From NCBI GenBank assembly GCA_964291375.2, contig OZ219809.1, positions 1,798,001-1,862,000 on the forward strand: a stretch of DNA of 64,000 bases, read 5' to 3'. Origin of the DNA: 3107 sp001483205 (GTDB lineage Bacteria > Pseudomonadota > Alphaproteobacteria > Rhodobacterales > Rhodobacteraceae). Position numbers and translations under genes: made by a program. Positions 58,901-64,000 of this stretch are shown piece after piece. The notes beneath the pieces were generated by a model that did not search any database, was not told the DNA's origin, and saw only the letters and a program-made list of their open reading frames with translations. Position 1 is the first letter of the stretch; every line of letters starts with the position of its first letter.

Positions 58901-61900
58901 GACCAGTCCATAGCCATCACAACCGAATTGGTGACATCCTGACGCACCAGCCTGTCAAGCGCCCTTATGCCCTGCTGCGGCGTAAACCAGCGCCCGCCGA
59001 GGGCGGACCTCTGCCGCTCGATCCGGTCCTTCTGCTCTGCCGCTTCGCCGATCTCGGACCACGCGCCCCAGGCGATTGCCTGACCGGGCAGACCCAGTGC
59101 CCGGCGGTGACCGGCAAGCTGATCCAGAAAAGCATTCGCCGATGCGTGGTTTGCCTGACCGGGGTTGCCCATGACGCCGACACGGCTGGAAAACAGGATG
59201 AAGAGGTCAAGATCGCGATCCGCCGTCGCACGGTGCAGATGCCAGGCACCCAGAACCTTTGGCCAGAGCACCGTTTCAAACCGATCCCAGTTCTGGTTTG
59301 TCAGCGCACCGTCCGACAGCACGCCGACGCTGTGGATAAGACCTGCGAGCGGCGGAAGCTCTTCGTCCATCCGGGCCAGCATGTCATCGACCGCCGCATT
59401 GTCCGACACGTCCGCAAGCTCAACACATATGTTCACGCCCCGGTCTTCGAGGGCGCGAATGGCCGCCTGCGCGTCCTCGTCAGGGGGGCGCCTGCCATTC
59501 AGCACGATTGCCCCGGCACCAAGGCCCGCAAGCCACTCGGCGACGGTCAGACCGATCCCGCCCAGGCCGCCGGTGACAAGATAGGTGCGATCCCCCCGCA
59601 ACCGGCCCGACGCCAACGGCTGAGCCGTGACGACGATCTTTCCGACATGCCGCGCAGAGCGCATGAATCTCAGCGCAGCCCCGGCTTCGGCGAGCGGCCA
59701 GCGGCTATGGATCAGCGGCTTGAGTTCGCCAGCCGCCAGCCGCGCCACCACATCCCTGAGAACCCGCCCCACCCAGGCCGGATCGGTTTTCTTCAGGACA
59801 TCAAGCTCCAGAATGTCATAGCCGACATCCGGTCGCAGGGCCGCCATTTCCTCTGTGCTGAGAATGTCGCGTCTCGCCAGTTCCACAAACCGGCCACCCT
59901 GCGCAAGGCAGGACAGGCTGGCGTCGATGAAGCCCTCACTTGTCAGGCTGTTCAGAACCACGGTCACGCCCGCGCCGTCCGTGGCGTCGAGAATCTCCTT
60001 GCCAAAATTCGTCTGTCGGCTGTCAAAAACATGCCTGACGCCAAGTGATTTCAGATAGGCCTGCTTCGGCGCACTTGCGGTCGCGAAGACCTCTGCGCCT
60101 GCAACCTGTGCCAACTGGATCGCCGCCAGCCCCACGCCACCGGCACCGGCATGAATCAGCACACGGTCACCGACCTCAAGCCCGGACAATTCATAGGACA
60201 GCGCTGCCGAGACAAAGGCACTGGGCACGGTAGCAAGGTCCGATACCGGGATTGCCCGCGGCGCAGGCGCGACCAGTTCCTCATGGGTAACCATTTCCGC
60301 CGCGAATGCACCAAAACCCAGGCCGACAATATGGTCGCCCACGGAAACGCGGGTTACGTCCGCCCCCACGGCAATTATATGGCCGCACATCTCTCGCCCA
60401 AGGTTTCCGTCTTCGATGAACCCCAGCGAACGGAACACGTCCCAGAAGTTCAGCCCGGCAGCCTGGACCGCGACACGGATTTCCCGACCTTCGAGGGGCA
60501 ATGCAGGCAGGGGGCTGACGCAGGGCTTTTCAAAAATGCCGGTCGGGTCCGGTATCAGACCCCACGCCCCTTCCTTCGGCAGGTTCAGCCGCTCCGGGCC
60601 GTTGTCCGCACGGACCAGACGGGCAACCTGACGGTTTCCCCTTCGCAGGGCAATGTGGTTTTCCGAATCCGGATACATAAGCTCTTCAACCAGATCGGTC
60701 GCGGGTGCCGCGACTGTCGGGTCCAGGTCGATCATGCGCGGCATCAGATGTGCCGCTTCGCGCGCCACGGCCTTGCCGAAGCCCCACAACGCCGCCCCGG
60801 CCAGCGCCCCCCCGGCGGCCTCACGCTCCAGCACCTGAGCGCCACGGGTGACAAACCAGATGCCTTTGGCCGGGATATTGTCGGAATCGGTCAGCCCCTG
60901 AACGAGCGCCAGAGCACTCGCTCCCGCATATTGCACGTCCTGTCTGATGTCACAGGCGGATGCCTCTGCGCCATGGCCGTCAAGTGCCGGAAGATGCACC
61001 ACCCCGCTGAGGGGCACATCATCCGGCAGGTCTTCAAGCAGCGCCTGCCACGATTCGCGCCGCCTAAAATCAACATGTGCCGTCAGGATACCGGTTGTCC
61101 CGGATGTCTGCCCGTATTCCGGGCCTTCACTCACGATCAGGACAGTCTGATTCCGCGCGGCCAGACCGTTTGCAAGCTCTGCTGCCATGCCGCCCCGGTC
61201 TGCGACAAGAACCCACGTTCCAGGCGTTTCGGACACCTTGTCCGGGCCTTTCGCCACAATCACGCCACGATCCGGCAGATCGTCGGGGCGGGACGCATCA
61301 AGGCCCAGAACTTCAGCCCCATCAAACCCGGTGTCCTTAAGCGCACGGCACCACACGTCGGGGCCTGCCAGGGCATGATGTGGCCGGTAATCGTCGGCAA
61401 ATCTCCACCAGCCGTCGAGTTGCCCGAACGTCAGGTCCATCCAGCCCTGACCACGCAGGTTCTCAAGCGCAACCATCTGTCCCGACGGTGCGAGCAGCGT
61501 CAGGCAATGACCGAGCGTCTCATCAAGATAACGTGTGGCATGAAGCACGTTCGATGCAATGATCAGATCATAGGCATGAGCGTTGAAGCCCTGCGCCACC
61601 GGATCATTTTCGATGTTCAGCGGGCGGTATTCGATGCAGCCTCCACCATCTCCGAAGCGCGATTCTGCTTCTGCAAAGAACCCTGCGGAAATGTCGGTAT
61701 ACATATAGTCGAACCGGCCTTTGGGCAGTTCCGGCAAAACCGATGCTGTCGCCGATCCCGTCCCCGCACCGACTTCGATCACCCTCAAACGCCGACCGGC
61801 GGGCAGTCTGGCCACGAGTGCCCGAACCGCGTCCCTGAGCAGCCGGTTGGCAGCGCGGGCGATCGGTGCATCCAGATACAGGTCGCCCGGAGTCGGATAG

Positions 61901-64000
61901 CCGCTACTGAACAAGAGTGTGAGCGGGTCCATCCTGCCACGAAGCACCTCCGGCAACGCCGCCCCGCAGCGCCGGAACAAACCGATCTCTGTCTTGCCGT
62001 GCGGGTGAAGCTCGGCAAGATGGTCTGCGAAGGATTCCGGGTCCGGCTGAACGTCCTGTGGCAGGGGGTCGTCATGCCCTGCTTTCACGATGAAACGGCC
62101 GTCATCCTCCTGCAACACACCGGACCGGGCCAGCATCTCCAGCAATCGGCGAAAGACACGTTTGTGTTCATCGGTGACGCCAAGCTGTCGGCGAAGTTCC
62201 TCTGACTCCACCACCTCGCCAGCACTACGCTGCCATCCGAGTTTTTCCAGCGTCCGGATTGCGCGGGCACGCGACCACCGGTCAAGGTCTGACAAAAGCG
62301 CAGACCGATGGGCACGGGCAACGCCCTCTTCCTCAAGGTAGTCGGCAAGCGGCATGAAATCCTGCGCGACAGCCGCCGGTTCCGGCAGGAAATCCGCGGC
62401 GATGATTGCTGGCACCAAGGGGCGTTCGCGCCAGACCACCTCATATAACAGGTCGTTCACGCCTTCGATTGCCGAAAACAACGCGGCGCGGGTTGCGCGT
62501 TTGACAGTATATCCGTCCAGCCCGCCAAGCAGGGTGCCATCAGGATCATAAATGCGCAGTTCCCCGCTCAGAACCTCCGCAGGCCCGTTCGCCTCTGCAT
62601 TCGGTTCCCCGGTTGCCTCGTGCATACGAACGTGACAAACCACCTTCTCGGGCAGGTCGCCCGCCGTCAGCCAGAGCCGTTCCCAGCCAAACGGCAGATA
62701 GGTGGTCTCATCCTCTGCCGAACCCTGAATCCGCGCCGCCGCCACAACCTGAAAGCACCCGTCCAGCACCAGCGGATGAATTTCCGTATGGGTCAGGGTG
62801 GTGCCTTCCCGCAGGGATACCTCGCCCAGGGCCTCGCCCTGCTTTGCCCACAGGTTGCCGAGCGTGCGGAAGCTCCCACCCAGATCAATACCGGTGCCTG
62901 CCCTGGCCTGATACAGGACAGACGCATCCACAGGGGCCAGCCCGCTTTTCAGGCGCTCAAGGTCCGCACGCCGGGTGGCGGCCCCCGGTGCGTTTGTGTC
63001 GGCGGCGACCCTGCACTCGGCATGAAGCGTCCATTCCGTCTCTGCCGATCCCTTGCTCAGTATCTGCAAGCAGGCCGCGCCTTTGTCGGCGGAATCGGAA
63101 TTGCTGACCAGAAGCTGCACCGTTCGGCCATTCGCAGCGGCTTCATCCTTCCCGGCTTCCTCTGCGAACACCAGCGGGCTGTGCAACTGCATGTCTTCGA
63201 CGATCACCGGCCCGCCTGATCCGGTCAGGGATACCGACGCTGCCATCGTGCCATAGAGTGCCCCCGGCGCGATGACCCGTTCAAACACCCGATGGTCGCT
63301 GAGCCACTCCGGGTCCGTAGGGAACAGCTCTGTTTCATAAGTGATTTCGCCGCTTGCTGACTCTCTTCGCATACCCAGCAACGGGTGTTCCCCGATGGAA
63401 CGCCGCTGCTTTGGCGCACTTAACCAGTAGCGCTCACGCTGAAAGGGGTATCCGGGCACCGGGATACGGCGACGTGTTTCCCCGGCAAAAAGGCCCTCGA
63501 AACGGATCGGCAGCCCTGACTGATAGGCCCCCGCGACTGCTTCGGCAAAGCTGCCGTCGTTATCCGGTGCGGCGGCTGCCGGAGCCTGAAGGCTCGACAG
63601 CACAACAGGTGCGGGTGCCTCATCCGGCCAGGCCGAGGACGCCATGGGGGCCAGCACCGAACCGGGGCCTATTTCAAGAATCACGTTGGCACCGAGCGCC
63701 GCAAGCGCCCTGGCACCGCTGGCAAAGGCAACGGGTTCTCTTGCATGTCGGCACCAATAGGCCCCGTCCAGCAACCGGCCATCGCTCACCGCCTTGCCGG
63801 TCAGATTGCTGACCACGGTCAGTTCGGGCGGTTTGACAGTGACGTGATCCAGAGACGCCCGGAGCGCGTCAAGAACCGGGTCAATCAGCGGGCTGTGGAA
63901 CGCCCGTGTCGTGTTCAGCCGCCGCACCCGGATGCCTTCTGCCTCAAGGCGGGTTGCGAGTGATTCGATACAAGCGACGGGGCCGCTGACCACCTGATGC
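55954..64000 (-). CDS. Type I polyketide synthase, 5' end outside window
   Basis: The frame enters at the window edge and gives at least 2679 residues. Domain order, by residue from the edge: end of an acyltransferase (1-190, RAFHSP, malonyl-type); dehydratase (200-490, LSDHRVFERVIAPGA with H at about 231, HPLVLDG about 408); C-methyltransferase (about 560-880, VIEVGAGTGSAT); enoyl reductase (about 1155-1460, HAGAGGVGLAAIQLAQ); ketoreductase (about 1465-1680, YLVTGGLGGIGL); carrier (LGMDSLMAVEL, S1779); ketosynthase (1885-2290, DMTCAASLVA with C2037, EVHGTG, KTNIGHLESAAG). A final AT-like domain (2330-2679) has AGGVGA where GHSxG is expected, and the protein ends at YPFQRRSFWFDRI. The first module would add a malonyl unit, methylate and fully reduce it. 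The ketoreductase has NPGQANHASANAF with His in the usual Tyr position. Confidence 0.93.
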   Translation of the reverse strand, partial: HQVVSGPVACIESLATRLEAEGIRVRRLNTTRAFHSPLIDPVLDALRASLDHVTVKPPELTVVSNLTGKAVSDGRLLDGAYWCRHAREPVAFASGARALAALGANVILEIGPGSVLAPMASSAWPDEAPAPVVLSSLQAPAAAAPDNDGSFAEAVAGAYQSGLPIRFEGLFAGETRRRIPVPGYPFQRERYWLSAPKQRRSIGEHPLLGMRRESASGEITYETELFPTDPEWLSDHRVFERVIAPGALYGTMAASVSLTGSGGPVIVEDMQLHSPLVFAEEAGKDEAAANGRTVQLLVSNSDSADKGAACLQILSKGSAETEWTLHAECRVAADTNAPGAATRRADLERLKSGLAPVDASVLYQARAGTGIDLGGSFRTLGNLWAKQGEALGEVSLREGTTLTHTEIHPLVLDGCFQVVAAARIQGSAEDETTYLPFGWERLWLTAGDLPEKVVCHVRMHEATGEPNAEANGPAEVLSGELRIYDPDGTLLGGLDGYTVKRATRAALFSAIEGVNDLLYEVVWRERPLVPAIIAADFLPEPAAVAQDFMPLADYLEEEGVARAHRSALLSDLDRWSRARAIRTLEKLGWQRSAGEVVESEELRRQLGVTDEHKRVFRRLLEMLARSGVLQEDDGRFIVKAGHDDPLPQDVQPDPESFADHLAELHPHGKTEIGLFRRCGAALPEVLRGRMDPLTLLFSSGYPTPGDLYLDAPIARAANRLLRDAVRALVARLPAGRRLRVIEVGAGTGSATASVLPELPKGRFDYMYTDISAGFFAEAESRFGDGGGCIEYRPLNIENDPVAQGFNAHAYDLIIASNVLHATRYLDETLGHCLTLLAPSGQMVALENLRGQGWMDLTFGQLDGWWRFADDYRPHHALAGPDVWCRALKDTGFDGAEVLGLDASRPDDLPDRGVIVAKGPDKVSETPGTWVLVADRGGMAAELANGLAARNQTVLIVSEGPEYGQTSGTTGILTAHVDFRRRESWQALLEDLPDDVPLSGVVHLPALDGHGAEASACDIRQDVQYAGASALALVQGLTDSDNIPAKGIWFVTRGAQVLEREAAGGALAGAALWGFGKAVAREAAHLMPRMIDLDPTVAAPATDLVEELMYPDSENHIALRRGNRQVARLVRADNGPERLNLPKEGAWGLIPDPTGIFEKPCVSPLPALPLEGREIRVAVQAAGLNFWDVFRSLGFIEDGNLGREMCGHIIAVGADVTRVSVGDHIVGLGFGAFAAEMVTHEELVAPAPRAIPVSDLATVPSAFVSAALSYELSGLEVGDRVLIHAGAGGVGLAAIQLAQVAGAEVFATASAPKQAYLKSLGVRHVFDSRQTNFGKEILDATDGAGVTVVLNSLTSEGFIDASLSCLAQGGRFVELARRDILSTEEMAALRPDVGYDILELDVLKKTDPAWVGRVLRDVVARLAAGELKPLIHSRWPLAEAGAALRFMRSARHVGKIVVTAQPLASGRLRGDRTYLVTGGLGGIGLTVAEWLAGLGAGAIVLNGRRPPDEDAQAAIRALEDRGVNICVELADVSDNAAVDDMLARMDEELPPLAGLIHSVGVLSDGALTNQNWDRFETVLWPKVLGAWHLHRATADRDLDLFILFSSRVGVMGNPGQANHASANAFLDQLAGHRRALGLPGQAIAWGAWSEIGEAAEQKDRIERQRSALGGRWFTPQQGIRALDRLVRQDVTNSVVMAMDWSVFGEAVEDRPAFLEDLLSSVTEDDTGAGVSSEDLLSGLTNANAGAREELLVTFLQQELQAVLRLPSAPAPSVGFFDLGMDSLMAVELRNRLNRAFAGMCKVSNTVVFDYPEIQALARHIDGELGEISAEATPPKQPVPEPKQQTQPSPEPPPAQPTAQIAQVPERPGKAQQDQEQIAIVGMACRFPGAPDLSGYWRQLRAGAEAVTDGRCDEGPWSGIIGDPRATEATNRRGGFIEGLDRFDAKFFGIQPIEARKMDPRQRMLLETSWHALEDAGIDPGPLRGSRAGVFAGLGSSEYRDLIAAAGQDDSYLGTAASVAIGRIAFALGFMGPAVPLDMTCAASLVAVHQAAASLRQREVDLALAGGVHAILSPSVMRFMREYGMLSRTGLCRTFDADADGFVRGEGCGMVVLKRLREAEADGDRIWGIVQGSAVNQNGAAAALTVPNGTAQERLYEEAVAQAGIAPRDLDYLEVHGTGSEMGDPIEVRAVAAVYGRERDAERPLLLGTVKTNIGHLESAAGVAGLIKVLLAMKHGVIPKHLHFRTPNPHIEWDELPVRVTAEETAWPPLTGRPPIAGISAFGISGTNAHLLVGGYNGQVGETAQNDMKRSLAGAALRVPVHLPESPDGTAPAGDGGIRPRGLRLLPLSGKSSGALRELADRYLGWLDEHATDMSSDISAGMSFLADMSWTAAIGRSHFEYRAGVVFEDVPTLTEGLTQIGTRGGIAKSQRNDKPAFIYSGKAGDWAGRGRVLYETEPVARAVLERCDAIFREAHGKSLLDAISKPAHGADDPVLMQVTAYALQCAVTALWSGLGQSPGVICAGGVGAIAAAQVAGVFDLESGVLLAARRGELAGADGGDVVPGDVGAFLEGVSFAPVRVPLLADMSGRMIRPGETPDRSGWSASVFRPPELSEALAASANLGEMTIVEIDPDSESGHMRSVAQMYEAGFALDFTGLFAGETRRRISVPGYPFQRRSFWFDRI

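Overview
The window looks like a chromosomal segment of a GC-rich alphaproteobacterium of the Rhodobacterales (Roseobacter/Paracoccus type). The reasons are the mreB-mreC-mreD-mrdA-rodA block, the phosphomannomutase and kdsA genes, a DUF2793 protein, a Trm112/LON/thioredoxin-TPR trio, the soluble transhydrogenase SthA and S-formylglutathione hydrolase, and overall base composition. All identifications come from reading the sequence; no database search was run.

Layout. 1-6.7 kb: a truncated secreted protein, then an intact tricarboxylate transporter (tctCBA) surrounded by decayed relatives of the same pathway (citryl-CoA lyase, TctD/TctE two-component genes, tricarballylate dehydrogenase TcuA, TcuB), ending at the 3' end of a tRNA-Gln gene. 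6.8-24.4 kb: mostly housekeeping genes: phosphomannomutase (with a one-base frameshift), kdsA, a uracil-DNA glycosylase relative, the rod-shape/elongasome operon, serS, gltX, a DUF1801 protein, nadE and a secreted MORN-repeat protein. The spaces between them are filled with two interleaved families of short palindromic repeats. 24.4-34.6 kb: one ten-gene minus-strand operon with an E1/transketolase-like enzyme, creatininase-family protein, ABC uptake system, CodA-like amidohydrolase, flavoprotein oxidase, NAD(P)H oxidoreductase, RidA and a RutR-like TetR regulator. Its promoter carries two RutR-box-like palindromes, so a regulated pathway for an N-containing (perhaps heterocyclic) compound is likely. 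34.6-37.7 kb: Trm112, LON-domain protein, thioredoxin-TPR protein and DUF2793 protein.

37.7-54.4 kb is an accessory, defence-rich stretch. It holds a wrecked DNA methyltransferase, a cytosine methyltransferase fused to an HNH nuclease, and a system made of a large class I adenine-type methyltransferase, a BrnT toxin, a helicase whose N-terminus is the front half of a BrnA antitoxin, and a GIY-YIG nuclease. Interspersed are ComM, a HAD phosphatase, SthA, FghA and a secreted beta-barrel protein. The barrel gene and the first gene of the window share a promoter cassette with a heptamer tandem repeat at the predicted transcription start (5.7 and 8.7 copies).

54.5-64 kb: a natural-product locus with a stand-alone acyl carrier protein and an alpha/beta hydrolase on the plus strand, converging on a giant, partial, highly reducing type I polyketide synthase whose last module stops after a KS and an AT-like domain that lacks its catalytic serine.

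Two genes (phosphomannomutase, class I methyltransferase) are each broken by what looks like loss of a single C. These could be real mutations or assembly errors.
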